Source: an uncultured Bacteroides sp. (GTDB lineage Bacteria > Bacteroidota > Bacteroidia > Bacteroidales > Bacteroidaceae). Taken from it: a stretch of 64,000 nucleotides of DNA. Below are positions 53,369 through 62,253 of this stretch, one piece after another (within the stretch, counting starts at the first letter, position 1; each line of letters opens with the position of its first letter). The notes beneath the pieces were generated by a model. It saw nothing but the letters and a program-made list of their open reading frames with translations, was not told the DNA's origin and did no database searches. The translations under genes and the position numbers were made by a program. The stretch covers positions 62,001 to 126,000 of the forward strand of contig NZ_CAUCSQ010000005.1 of NCBI RefSeq assembly GCF_958445495.1, given 5' to 3'.

Positions 53369-54555
53369 TTTTTTTCTCCTCCTACTGCTTTTTCTTCCAG
53401 ATGTTTTTCTCGAGATTCTTCCCCCCTTCCAACCTTTCTTTTTTCCGACAATTCCCGATAGAGTTCCAGGCAGCATTCTGTCATTCGTTCTTTCGTAAAC
53501 ATGGCTTCATATCTCCGGCGGGCTCCCTCCGACAATTTCCCGTACAAATGCCGGTCGGATAGAATGTCCGTGACTGCCTGCGCCAGTGCATCCGCATCTT
53601 TCACCGGCACATTTATTCCGGAAACACCATCTGCATTGACCCAACTGACTCCCGACTCCGGAATTTCCGTAGCAACTATCGGTTTCCCGCAAGACATCGC
53701 TTCTACCTGTACGATGGCAAACGCTTCCGTTTTCCAAACGGAACTCAAACAGAATATGTCACAAGCACCAAAATAGGAGGGCAATTCATCATCCGCCACG
53801 TAACCAAGCAGGCTGACTTTTTCCGCTACTCCCAGTTCTTCAACCAATGTCTGCAAATATGTCCGAAGAGGACCTTCTCCTCCTATCAACACAATACAGT
53901 CATCACCCAGCCGGCATGCTGCCCGAATCAGATATTCGTAGCCTTTATATTCAACCAAACGTCCTAAAGAGAAGATGATTTTCTTACCGGCATATTTTTC
54001 TCTGATACGCGCCACCTGTCCTGCATCGGGCTTCACATCGTCTACTCCTATGGGAACAACACGGATTTTGTCCTGAACTTTTTGTAGGAAGGGGGATTCC
54101 GAGACATAAACGGGAGTAGTTCCTACAATTATTTCCGCTCTCCGAATCAGCCAGTTTTGCAACGGACGGTAGAATCTTAACAATATTTTCTGTTTCAGGA
54201 TGTCACTATGCCAATGCAGAATAACATGTCCTTCATAACCGGAAAGAAACAAGGCCACGCACGCCATCGGGTCCGGATGGTGTATGTGAATCAAGTCGTA
54301 TTCTTTCCGTATCTTACGTAACCGGGAAATCATGGAAGGGGCCAGCATCGTAGCTGCCACCTTCTTCCATACGGGTATGCATATCAGTTTCGCATATTCA
54401 TTCAACGGGATGTCACCCGGCTGACGGTTGTCCGCCGAAGCACAAAGCATGTCACAAGGAATATGCTTTTGAGACAACCCTGTCATAATATCGAACATTA
54501 CTTTTTCTATTCCGCCGCGAATGGGATAGAATTTTCCTACTTGTAAAATTTTCAT
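53365..54555 (-). CDS. Glycosyltransferase, GT4-like
   Basis: 396 residues, GT-B fold. The N-terminus KILQVGKFYPIRGGIEKV is typical of GT4; the donor-binding half has IIFSLGRLVEYKGYEYLI and the E-x7-E motif in TEAFAIVQVEAMSCGKPIVATE. The ATG at 54555 is chosen over an upstream frame (to 54699) that is repeat-derived and overlaps the previous gene. Probably adds a sugar to the undecaprenyl-linked repeat unit in the cytoplasm. Confidence 0.92.
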   Translation of the reverse strand: MKILQVGKFYPIRGGIEKVMFDIMTGLSQKHIPCDMLCASADNRQPGDIPLNEYAKLICIPVWKKVAATMLAPSMISRLRKIRKEYDLIHIHHPDPMACVALFLSGYEGHVILHWHSDILKQKILLRFYRPLQNWLIRRAEIIVGTTPVYVSESPFLQKVQDKIRVVPIGVDDVKPDAGQVARIREKYAGKKIIFSLGRLVEYKGYEYLIRAACRLGDDCIVLIGGEGPLRTYLQTLVEELGVAEKVSLLGYVADDELPSYFGACDIFCLSSVWKTEAFAIVQVEAMSCGKPIVATEIPESGVSWVNADGVSGINVPVKDADALAQAVTDILSDRHLYGKLSEGARRRYEAMFTKERMTECCLELYRELSEKRKVGRGEESREKHLEEKAVGGEKK

Positions 54556-54665
54556 TCTGTTTGAGATTCGTTTTTTATTCCAGTTTTCCAGACGGTTTAT
54601 ATTTTTTCGAGTGAATGTTTTGTCTCTTCGGGTAAACGTCTCGTTTTTTCGGGCAAACAGTCTGT
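54556..54665. repeat. Degenerate 21-bp tandem repeats spanning the end of one glycosyltransferase gene and the next leader
   Basis: On the plus strand, units such as GAATGTTTTGTCTCTTCGGGT, AAACGTCTCGTTTTTTCGGGC and AAACAGTCTGTCTCTCCCAAC are 21 bp. Inside the coding region they give a 7-residue repeat at the C-terminus (LPEKTRR, LPEETKH, SLEKI). Outside it, looser copies continue to the next gene. Confidence 0.7.
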
Positions 54666-55814
54666 CTCTCCCAACAGCAGACAGAACAGTTCTTTCCAAG
54701 AATACGCTTTCGGAAGGTTTATTATTCCGGAGGGGACCGGCGCTAAGAAGCTTTTGTCTTTTTCTAGTAACCGTTTCATTTGTCTTTTCAACACTTCCGG
54801 AGAGGAGAGGCTGAAGAAGGCAGTCTGTCTACTTCCGCCTGCCGTCTCATGAGCGTAGGGAAGGTCTGCCAGCAACATCGGCTTGCCGGTCGGCATGAAC
54901 TCGGAAATGGGCAGTCCCCAGGTTTCGATTCTTGATGGAAACACCAAACAATCGGCGGCCTCATAATAGCCTGCCAACCGTTCTTTACTCATAAACCCAG
55001 CGAAATCTATCGAACTGATTTTCCCGAATTTCTTATACAGCCATCGTGCATAGCGGTTTTCGTCTCCACCGACAGTCAGAACGACCTTGAACCGTCCTTT
55101 TCCCACTTCCTGCTCCAGCAAGGAGGCCGCCATACATAGGAATTCAAAATTTTTGTGGCAATCAGGAGTAGAGGCGTAAAAGAATGTGAAATGAGGGAAG
55201 GTTTTGCTCTCCGGTATTATTTTTGTCCCCTTATGTTCAGGAGGAGCTACGATGAATTTCTCTTTTCGTACTCCCAGCATCCGGCTGAACCCGGTACGCA
55301 GCCATTTTTGTTGTACAATTAGGAAATCGTTCCGGTGAACATGGATACGGTAGACAAAACGGGTAAACAAAGCAAACAAAACGATTTTATAATCGAATTT
55401 AAAATCGTTCCACTTCCATCTGTAGAAGGGAAAAGAGGTTTGGCAATATACGGCCTGTCGCACTGCTTTCACTCTCGGCGTAGTATCATGGAGAGACAGC
55501 CAAAGGTAAACGGGAAAGAGTTGTCCGGAAATCCGGTACATCGTCACGTATTCGCACCACAGCCTATGCCTCCAGCTCTTGACCACATCCGGAAGTTCGA
55601 TATATTCTATGCCCGGATAATCTGCCAGTTCTTTCTTATGGACTAACGCCACCACACGGTAATTGCCGTCGGCGACCAATTCTGAAAGGTAACACAGGCA
55701 ATCCCGAAGAATCGCCAATGTTCCGCCTTTCCGCAAATTGACAGCCGAAACGACTATCGTTTTCTTAGCGACCGCTTTCTTCTTTTCATTTCTTTCGAAG
55801 GAATTGGGATTCAT
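54597..55814 (-). CDS. Glycosyltransferase, GT4-like
   Basis: 405 residues. N-terminal Rossmann half starts KTIVVSAVNLRKGGTLAILRDCL; the C-terminal half has KVVLTVGGDENRYARWLYK and RIETWGLPISEFMPTGKPMLLADLPYAHET with the E-x7-E motif. The last 20 residues are a repeat tail (LPEKTRRLPEETKHSLEKI) that corresponds to an underlying 21-bp DNA array. The start codon has charged residues after it and could be Met1 only. It acts in the same repeat-unit pathway. Confidence 0.88.
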   Translation of the reverse strand: MNPNSFERNEKKKAVAKKTIVVSAVNLRKGGTLAILRDCLCYLSELVADGNYRVVALVHKKELADYPGIEYIELPDVVKSWRHRLWCEYVTMYRISGQLFPVYLWLSLHDTTPRVKAVRQAVYCQTSFPFYRWKWNDFKFDYKIVLFALFTRFVYRIHVHRNDFLIVQQKWLRTGFSRMLGVRKEKFIVAPPEHKGTKIIPESKTFPHFTFFYASTPDCHKNFEFLCMAASLLEQEVGKGRFKVVLTVGGDENRYARWLYKKFGKISSIDFAGFMSKERLAGYYEAADCLVFPSRIETWGLPISEFMPTGKPMLLADLPYAHETAGGSRQTAFFSLSSPEVLKRQMKRLLEKDKSFLAPVPSGIINLPKAYSWKELFCLLLGETDCLPEKTRRLPEETKHSLEKI

Positions 55815-55882
55815 TCTTTCAGTGTTTCTATTTTTCGTTCTTTCGGTAGTTCCGGAGTTTATTTTCCCGGTAATCTTATCCT
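55815..55882. repeat. Degenerate 11-13-bp repeats between two glycosyltransferase genes
   Basis: Words TTCTTTCAGTG, TTCTTTCGGTA, TTCTTTCGACA and intermediates such as GTTCCGGAGTTT follow each other at 11-13-bp steps. They fill most of the 68-bp gap and run into the 3' end of the next gene (to about 55905). Confidence 0.6.
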
Positions 55883-57022
55883 TTATTCTTTCGACAGTAA
55901 TTCCTCAAATAAATCTGTCCAGCATTTCATTACCCGTTCTTCCGAATAAAACTCCGACCGAACGTATGCATTCATCCCCATCCACCGCCTTAATTTTTCA
56001 TCTTCCATCAGCCTCAATACACGGTCTGCCAACATCGGCAGATTTCCTTCCGCTACAAGAAAACCGTTTCTACCGTCAGCAATGATATCTCCCGGACCGC
56101 ATTTGCAGGCAAAGGAGACGACGGGTAATCCCCAGGATTGCGCTTCCAACAACACCATAGGTAATCCTTCATAACGAGAAGTCATCACCAGCAGGGATGC
56201 TTGCCTGTATTCTTCCTCGATATGAGCGGTAGGAAATTTCAGATGTATGCAGTGAGTAAGCCGGTTCCTGTCTATCTGCCGCTGTAGATGCTCCCGCCAC
56301 TCTCCGTCTCCTATTATGTCCAATGTCCATTCCGGCTGAAAACGGTTGATAACCGTCCAAGCGTCAATCAGGTAATCGAACCCTTTCTGATAGCTGTAAC
56401 GGCCTACGGCAATTACTTTCTTGTTATTTAACTGTATTGGGCGGGCAACGGTGGCAGAAAATGTCAGCGCGTTCGGAATGACTGTGATATTGGGTAGACC
56501 GCCCCAAAAGGATTTGTCTTCGCGCGTCAGCACGACAAAACGATCATATTTTCCTGCAATCTTTCCGTCTATCCGATTTCTCCACTGGTCTGCTATCTTC
56601 CAGAGTCCTTTACGTCCATACTGAAGACGTTTATAGCGGGAGAAGTGAATTTCAAGCACTTTCCGGCTTCCATCTTTTATCTTCCATAGGAACGGAGCGT
56701 CATTACAAAACATCGAAATTGTTATATCCGGCTTTATCTGTTTCAGAAAAGCTGACAGGCGTTTGCGATGTTTCCACTGCTTGAACGGGTAACAAACGGC
56801 TTTATTCAAAAAGGATTTTCCGTTGTTTTCTTCATAACCGATGTCCAGGTCATGACAAAGGATGCGTTTGTCCAACGCAAAAAACGGTTGCCGCCCGCAC
56901 TGGTCGGTAGTAATTATTATGACTTCATTACCATGTCCGATCAGATAATTGGCTTTGTTCGCCAATACACGTTCCATACCACCGGAATTATAGGTTCCGG
57001 CTATACAATAGGCTATTTTCAT
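55883..57022 (-). CDS. Glycosyltransferase, GT4-like
   Basis: 379 residues. N-terminus MKIAYCIAGTYNSGGMERV (acceptor side), C-terminal half KVIAVGRYSYQKGFDYLIDAW and SRYEGLPMVLLEAQSWGLPVVSFACKCGPGDII. Typical cytoplasmic retaining glycosyltransferase of polysaccharide loci. Preceded by a 150-bp gap that is an 11-bp array. Confidence 0.93.
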   Translation of the reverse strand: MKIAYCIAGTYNSGGMERVLANKANYLIGHGNEVIIITTDQCGRQPFFALDKRILCHDLDIGYEENNGKSFLNKAVCYPFKQWKHRKRLSAFLKQIKPDITISMFCNDAPFLWKIKDGSRKVLEIHFSRYKRLQYGRKGLWKIADQWRNRIDGKIAGKYDRFVVLTREDKSFWGGLPNITVIPNALTFSATVARPIQLNNKKVIAVGRYSYQKGFDYLIDAWTVINRFQPEWTLDIIGDGEWREHLQRQIDRNRLTHCIHLKFPTAHIEEEYRQASLLVMTSRYEGLPMVLLEAQSWGLPVVSFACKCGPGDIIADGRNGFLVAEGNLPMLADRVLRLMEDEKLRRWMGMNAYVRSEFYSEERVMKCWTDLFEELLSKE

Positions 57023-57165
57023 TGTTTTCGGATAATTCCCAACTTGTTCTTAAGTTATTTTCCGGAATATTTTTTGAGTTGTTTTCAATTTGTCTCCGGA
57101 TTATCTTTGAATTACTCTCTGATTATCTCTTACCAATTCTCGAATTGTTTTCGAATTGACTGCCG
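57023..57165. repeat. 11-bp degenerate array between polymerase and glycosyltransferase genes
   Basis: About twelve units close to TGTTTTCGAAT on the plus strand: TGTTTTCGGAT, TGTTCTTAAGT, TGTTTTCAATT, TGTCTCCGGAT, TATCTTTGAAT, TACTCTCTGAT, TGTTTTCGAAT. One 2-bp insertion. It covers the whole gap before the downstream gene's ATG. Confidence 0.8.
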
Positions 57166-57176
57166 CCCTATAAAAA

Positions 57177-58427
57177 TCAAACGGTCACCACAGACGGCAA
57201 TTCTTCCTCTTCGTCTAGACAGTAAAAAAGAGCATAAATCAAAAAAATATCAGTAGCCACTTTAATCCATACGATAAAACTCAATGCCAGCAATACCAGG
57301 GACATAAGCCGGAAAGTCGGAAATTTCCGGGCAAACACCCAGGCATTATAGATGAAGAACGCGATAAAAAATGAGAAGCCCGTCAATCCGCAATAAAGGA
57401 TAAACCGGCAATAACCAATATCTGTACTATACACATAATTACCGAACAGCCCGCTTCCTATCAGCCAAGTCTTAACATTCTCCGGCCAAATCCACATTTC
57501 CCTGTTTAACTTATCCGTAGACCCTGTTTTCCATTCACCTGTCTCCGCCCAGTTAAAGAATCCCTCGAAGGCAAACCGGATGTCCTGGTGAAAAGAGGCA
57601 TCGGTCTGGTAAAGATAAATCCCCAGAACGGTGAAAATAGCCAGCAGTCCTCCGAAAACGGCATAGAACTTGAAATCGCATGTCCGTAAAATGAGCCGGA
57701 AGATACCGGTTGAGCAGATGATATAGGCTATACCTATCAGCATCCCGACACTGGTGGTCCGGGACATCATATTACCCAAGCCCGAAATTAGGAAAAAACA
57801 GAAGAGAAAAGCTATTATCTTCTTACGGTCCTGACGAAGATTTCTATCTTCACACAACAAGCAAGCAATCAGAATTAAAACAATGGCAAACCGTACTCCG
57901 GCAGGGTCTAACGCTGCTCCGATGCCGTACAGCCGGTTCACTTCCTGAAAGAATTCCTGACCTTGGGAGATGTGGAAGTCCACCCATACCTGAAATACCG
58001 GGATGCGGTCTATCAACAGGGAGAGTACGCATTGGACCATGCAGACGAACGACAGATAACCGACTAATATCTTCAACGTCGCTTTGCCGTGTAACGTGCG
58101 GATAGCAGCACAGACCGTATAGGCGCCGCCTAACCAGGTGAAAAAGGAGACGAAATATGTCACGTAGGAATAATCGTCCGTATGGTTATAGTCAATGGCA
58201 ATGAAGCATGCCAAAGAGAAAAGGAAAGCTAATCCAACCGTTCCCATAAACTCTTTCGAAATAGTTATCTGGTATTCCCGGCATCCTTTGTACAGCACCA
58301 ACAGAATACCGGTGACGGCCAGTATCATCTTGGTGTTTACCGTAGGAGCGAAGGCAAACGCAAAGGGAAAATAGTATCCGCTCACCATAACGGATATTAC
58401 CAGCATGGTTAACAACCGCATTATCAT
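57177..58427 (-). CDS. Wzy-like O-antigen/exopolysaccharide polymerase
   Basis: 416 residues with about ten to twelve transmembrane helices, including a long periplasmic loop (about 280-330: FHQDIRFAFEGFFNWAETGEWKTGSTDKL, then NREMWIWPENVKTWLIGSGLFGNYVYSTDIGYCRFI), the pattern of Wzy polymerases. Sequence is poorly conserved in this class, so the assignment rests on topology and location among glycosyltransferases. No Wzx flippase is seen in this window. Confidence 0.8.
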   Translation of the reverse strand: MIMRLLTMLVISVMVSGYYFPFAFAFAPTVNTKMILAVTGILLVLYKGCREYQITISKEFMGTVGLAFLFSLACFIAIDYNHTDDYSYVTYFVSFFTWLGGAYTVCAAIRTLHGKATLKILVGYLSFVCMVQCVLSLLIDRIPVFQVWVDFHISQGQEFFQEVNRLYGIGAALDPAGVRFAIVLILIACLLCEDRNLRQDRKKIIAFLFCFFLISGLGNMMSRTTSVGMLIGIAYIICSTGIFRLILRTCDFKFYAVFGGLLAIFTVLGIYLYQTDASFHQDIRFAFEGFFNWAETGEWKTGSTDKLNREMWIWPENVKTWLIGSGLFGNYVYSTDIGYCRFILYCGLTGFSFFIAFFIYNAWVFARKFPTFRLMSLVLLALSFIVWIKVATDIFLIYALFYCLDEEEELPSVVTV

Positions 58428-58439
58428 CAGCTCCGGTAT

Positions 58440-59507
58440 TTATTTGTAAATCATTCCGTAAACAAGTTTGAACACGGTGCGGTAGTAGAGTTTCAAGAAA
58501 AGGAAGTGTCGTTTCACCGCCATCCACTGAAGAAACCTCGTCCTGAAAGGAAGCCGTTTATTTTTCATAACACAACCGTTGACTTCGGGAAACCATTCCA
58601 GCCATTGTTCGTAATGGCTTTCGTCATCTGTAATGAGAAGGGGCAACTTGATAGTCAGTTTCAAGAAAGGAAGAAATGCTGACAACGAACAGGCGTACGG
58701 GGAAGCATTGACAACCCGTTCTACTTCCGATACGTTGTCCGTTACTTGCCTGATGTGTTCTTGCGAATAGGTTTCCGTCAGCGAGTGCCGATTTTGCCGC
58801 CCGTAATGATAAAAAGGACGATGAATTGAGGTCACTTTCTTCGCACTAGCAAACAATCTCACCATCACCATCAAGTCTTCTCCCATATCCGCTCCTTCCT
58901 TAAAGTGAATGTGGTTTTCAGTATAAAGGGAATGGCGGACCAAAAAGAGCCACAAGTTCCAACGCATCACTCCGCACATCATATTCCGCAACGCTTCACC
59001 AGGGGTTGCATAGTCCGGCTGTCTCATGTACCGTTTCTTCGCACAAAAGGTCAGATACCATTCATGCCCTACGATATCGGAATCACTCCTTTCCGCTTCT
59101 GCTACTAGACATTCCAGCGTATCGGATTCTATGAAATCATCTGCATCGACATGGTAAATATAGTTTCCGGTGGCATGAGCCAGCGCTGTATTGCGGGCTG
59201 CCGCTACTCCTCGGTTCCGCTCATGGCGCAATACTTTTACCGTAATGCCCGTACCGGCATGACGCCCGGCATAGTCGAGAAGTAGAGTCAAGCTGTTGTC
59301 TGTACTGCAATCATCAACTAACAAGAATTCCAAGTTACTATATGTCTGTGCGGACAAGGAGGCAAGACAGGACCCTAATGTTGCCGACGCATTATATACG
59401 GGAACAATCACGGAGACTACGGCATTTGTGCCGTCTGTCCGTTTTTTTCCGTCATTTGTATTTTCCCGGCTTTCCCGCCGGCTGTTATCCATATTCATTA
59501 TATTCAT
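58440..59507 (-). CDS. Glycosyltransferase family 2
   Basis: 355 residues, GT-A fold starting at about residue 30 (VVSVIVPVYNASATLGSCLASLSAQTYSNLEFLLVDDCSTDN), with the metal-binding DxD in YHVDADDFIESDTLECLV. The first 29 residues are charged and unconserved (SRRESRENTNDGKKRTDG), perhaps repeat-derived; an internal start is possible but no better Met is present. Confidence 0.9.
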   Translation of the reverse strand: MNIMNMDNSRRESRENTNDGKKRTDGTNAVVSVIVPVYNASATLGSCLASLSAQTYSNLEFLLVDDCSTDNSLTLLLDYAGRHAGTGITVKVLRHERNRGVAAARNTALAHATGNYIYHVDADDFIESDTLECLVAEAERSDSDIVGHEWYLTFCAKKRYMRQPDYATPGEALRNMMCGVMRWNLWLFLVRHSLYTENHIHFKEGADMGEDLMVMVRLFASAKKVTSIHRPFYHYGRQNRHSLTETYSQEHIRQVTDNVSEVERVVNASPYACSLSAFLPFLKLTIKLPLLITDDESHYEQWLEWFPEVNGCVMKNKRLPFRTRFLQWMAVKRHFLFLKLYYRTVFKLVYGMIYK

Positions 59508-59515
59508 TTAAGCGA

Positions 59516-60391
59516 TTATTCACATGATTTCAAAATTTGTCTCAATATCCGGTCTGCCACACTTATGTAACGCCCGCTGAATTTCCGGGCGAACAGAGCT
59601 TCCGAACGTATCAGGAATTCCCAATCTTTTTCTTCCCAATCTCTTATCCGGTTGTCCTTCCAGCCAATCATCCGCAAACATCCACGTCCTTCGTCCGACA
59701 AATCGTAGATGTACTCGCGGTAAGGGGAATTCCAACATATTGTCTGTATAAATATCTCGTCAGCGCAAAAGGTATGGCTGTAGATGCGCTTTACTTTTTC
59801 TTTCTGCAGGAGCAGATAGCCGACAAAACCGGAGGTAAGGCTCACCCATTGGGTTCCTTTCTTGAAGTCAACGTCTGCATTCCGGCAATATCCCACCAAC
59901 TGCTGCAAACGGATAAAACCGGCACGTAGTGCTCTTTTGCCTGTCGCCTCCGCCCCACCTGTGTTTTTAAAATTTTTCGGAAACAAATGCCATTTTCTGA
60001 CTTTCCGGTTTATCTCTCCAGCAATGTCTCCCCGATAATAGCCGATAAACTCTTTGCCTGCGTTTTCCTCGAAAAACCGATGGATATAGTCTTGAGATTT
60101 CAGAGGCATATCAACTCCGGAAAGCAGGTGATAGTAACTGTATCCTCCGTGTTTATGGGCTGCCTCGAACAAAAGATATTCGGCATTCACCACACTAAGG
60201 TCTCCCCAATATACGTCTGCACGTTCTGTCAGGATGTAAAGCCCGGCATGCCGGGTATGACAAACGGGGCATTTTTTTAACTTACGGTCAAAATGGATAT
60301 AAATGTCATTACGTTCGTCGTCAAGGGCTTGTAACAGCCGGGACAGGATTTCAAATTCGCTATGGGTGATAATCAGGTAGGCGTGTTTCAT
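59516..60391 (-). CDS. GT14-type branching glycosyltransferase (first of a tandem pair)
   Basis: 291 residues, Branch/core-2-like family: KHAYLIITHSEFEILSRLLQALDDERNDIYIHFDRK, WGDLSVVNAEYLLFEAAHKHGGYSYYHLLSGVDMPLKSQDYIHRFFEEN, and TFCADEIFIQTICWNS. Known members add beta-1,6-linked N-acetylglucosamine or related sugars. It overlaps its paralogue by 4 bp (ATGA). Two such enzymes in tandem suggest two branches or two successive additions. Confidence 0.9.
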   Translation of the reverse strand: MKHAYLIITHSEFEILSRLLQALDDERNDIYIHFDRKLKKCPVCHTRHAGLYILTERADVYWGDLSVVNAEYLLFEAAHKHGGYSYYHLLSGVDMPLKSQDYIHRFFEENAGKEFIGYYRGDIAGEINRKVRKWHLFPKNFKNTGGAEATGKRALRAGFIRLQQLVGYCRNADVDFKKGTQWVSLTSGFVGYLLLQKEKVKRIYSHTFCADEIFIQTICWNSPYREYIYDLSDEGRGCLRMIGWKDNRIRDWEEKDWEFLIRSEALFARKFSGRYISVADRILRQILKSCE

Positions 60392-61284
60392 TCTCCAGAG
60401 GTTATATAGGTTAGTATCTTATCGACGAGCTCCATATCAGTACGGCTGAACTTCCGGGCAAACAGGCAATTCGAATGAATCAGGCTTTCATAGTCGTCCC
60501 GGTGATATACGCGCGGATTGGCTTTACCGCCGAAGTCACATTTCAGTAATCTGTCTTCATAGCGAACACATTCTTTGAAAGGGGAGTTTTCCAATTCCGA
60601 CGGAATGAAGAATTCATCACCGCACAACGTAAAACGATATCTGCGCAATACATCCGTACGGATGGACAGAAGGTAAGCGACACAATGTTCTGTCACACAT
60701 ACCCAATTAGCTGCATTATGATATGACCGTTCCATGTTTCTGTAAATACAGAGTTTCTTTTGAACATAGATGCAGAATCTCCATAATAATTGATCCAACC
60801 GCTTGATTGCCGGGTTCTTGTGCATAAAGTTTTTCACAAAAAAATGGTAACGATGCATTTTGAGGATTGTCTGGCTATCATCGTTCGGAACGTGCGCCAG
60901 AATCTCTTTCCCTCTCTGCTTTTCGAAAAAGGCATGGATATAATCCTGGGATTTCAAAGGCAGGTGTACTCCGGAAAGCAAGTGGTAATATTCATATCCA
61001 CCTTGTCTGTAAGCCGTTTCAAACAACGTATATTCCGCTTTTATCTGGGAAACGTGTCCCCACCGGACGTCCACTCTGTTTTTCAGCACATACAGATGTG
61101 ACTTCCGAGTATTATACGAAGGGAGGAAGTTCAACTTTTTATCAAAATGAAGAAAGATGTCATTTCTTTCGTCGTCAAGGACACTGAGCAGTTTACCCAA
61201 CACTTCAAACTCGTGGTGTGCCATTATCAGATAGGCATGCCTTATCTTGGGATAGCGGGGTATATTTACATTATTCTCCTGCAT
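60388..61284 (-). CDS. GT14-type branching glycosyltransferase (second of a tandem pair)
   Basis: 298 residues, clearly a paralogue of the downstream gene: RHAYLIMAHHEFEVLGKLLSVLDDERNDIFLHFDKK, WGHVSQIKAEYTLFETAYRQGGYEYYHLLSGVHLPLKSQDYIHAFFEKQRGKEIL, FTLCGDEFFIPSELENSPFK. The middle part has diverged (extra basic residues), which suggests a different acceptor. Confidence 0.9.
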   Translation of the reverse strand: MQENNVNIPRYPKIRHAYLIMAHHEFEVLGKLLSVLDDERNDIFLHFDKKLNFLPSYNTRKSHLYVLKNRVDVRWGHVSQIKAEYTLFETAYRQGGYEYYHLLSGVHLPLKSQDYIHAFFEKQRGKEILAHVPNDDSQTILKMHRYHFFVKNFMHKNPAIKRLDQLLWRFCIYVQKKLCIYRNMERSYHNAANWVCVTEHCVAYLLSIRTDVLRRYRFTLCGDEFFIPSELENSPFKECVRYEDRLLKCDFGGKANPRVYHRDDYESLIHSNCLFARKFSRTDMELVDKILTYITSGE

Positions 61285-61308
61285 TTCAATAGTTTATCGA
61301 TTTATTTT

Positions 61309-62253
61309 TCATATTCCGGTTTTCCGGTATTTCAACTTGCGATAGAGCTTCTGGAACCTGTCAACCAACCATGCACCGCAAGTCGTCTGATTGAACCGAT
61401 AGAGCCGGTACAGCCGCTTGTCGGCTTTCCATTCATTTTTTACCGTTTCCGGCAAGCGGTCATAATATTGCCACCAAAGTTTGAATTCAATTGTGAAATG
61501 CTGCCAAGGCTTGGCGCCTGTATAATGAACATTCCCGTGTTCCTGCACTTCTTTCCAGTCTTGTTCCGAATATTTATGCAGAAAATCTTTTTTATACTGT
61601 GGCAAATAGAAGGTCCTGATGCCATTATAGCAAGGGGAAAGTCCTAATATCCGGTCTTTACACAAACGGTTCAGCACATCTTGGTCGGGAAACTCCAGGT
61701 AACCGGCTTTCGAAGCTTCCAAGAATTTTTCAACCATCCGGTCGTTCCTCATTAGTTTCAAGTTCATAATCAGGAAACCGGAATTTATATATTTCATAGG
61801 CTCACATCCTATCTTCTTAATGTGTTCTGTCTGGAAATCTAAAGGGGCTTCAAATACAGCTGCCAGGTAATTTTCTCCCAAATTGACGGTACGGTAAAGC
61901 ACTGCCAAATCATTACGGACAATCAGGTCGCAGTCCATGTATATCACTTTTTCATATTCCGGCAACAAGTCGGGAAGCAACAAACGATATGAGGCCGCTT
62001 CCGTATATTTGGCATCTACGTAAATATCACGTAACCTCCCCCGGAGATTGATAAAGGTATAACGCGAGCGACCGTTGCCTATCAGGCGTATCTTTTGCTT
62101 CATCCGCTGGGGAAGTTCCTCGCTGAGCAGGCAGATGACGTGTAACTTCTCTCCCTGTTCCAGACAATCAAACGCGGAAAACAGGCAGGTGGAGGCAGGA
62201 ATGAAATAACCGGGTGTAAACGCCACCACAACAGGAATTATATCAACGCTCAT
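61309..62253 (-). CDS. Glycosyltransferase family 8
   Basis: 314 residues. GT8 landmarks: DIIPVVVAFTPGYFIPASTCLFSAF at the N-terminus, the DxD in KVIYMDCDLIVRND (Asp107, Asp109), and YINSGFLIMNLKLMR; the C-terminal HYTGAKPWQH is the usual His/Gly site. Retaining galactosyl- or glucosyltransferase type. Start overlaps the stop of the gene upstream by 4 bp. Confidence 0.93.
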   Translation of the reverse strand: MSVDIIPVVVAFTPGYFIPASTCLFSAFDCLEQGEKLHVICLLSEELPQRMKQKIRLIGNGRSRYTFINLRGRLRDIYVDAKYTEAASYRLLLPDLLPEYEKVIYMDCDLIVRNDLAVLYRTVNLGENYLAAVFEAPLDFQTEHIKKIGCEPMKYINSGFLIMNLKLMRNDRMVEKFLEASKAGYLEFPDQDVLNRLCKDRILGLSPCYNGIRTFYLPQYKKDFLHKYSEQDWKEVQEHGNVHYTGAKPWQHFTIEFKLWWQYYDRLPETVKNEWKADKRLYRLYRFNQTTCGAWLVDRFQKLYRKLKYRKTGI

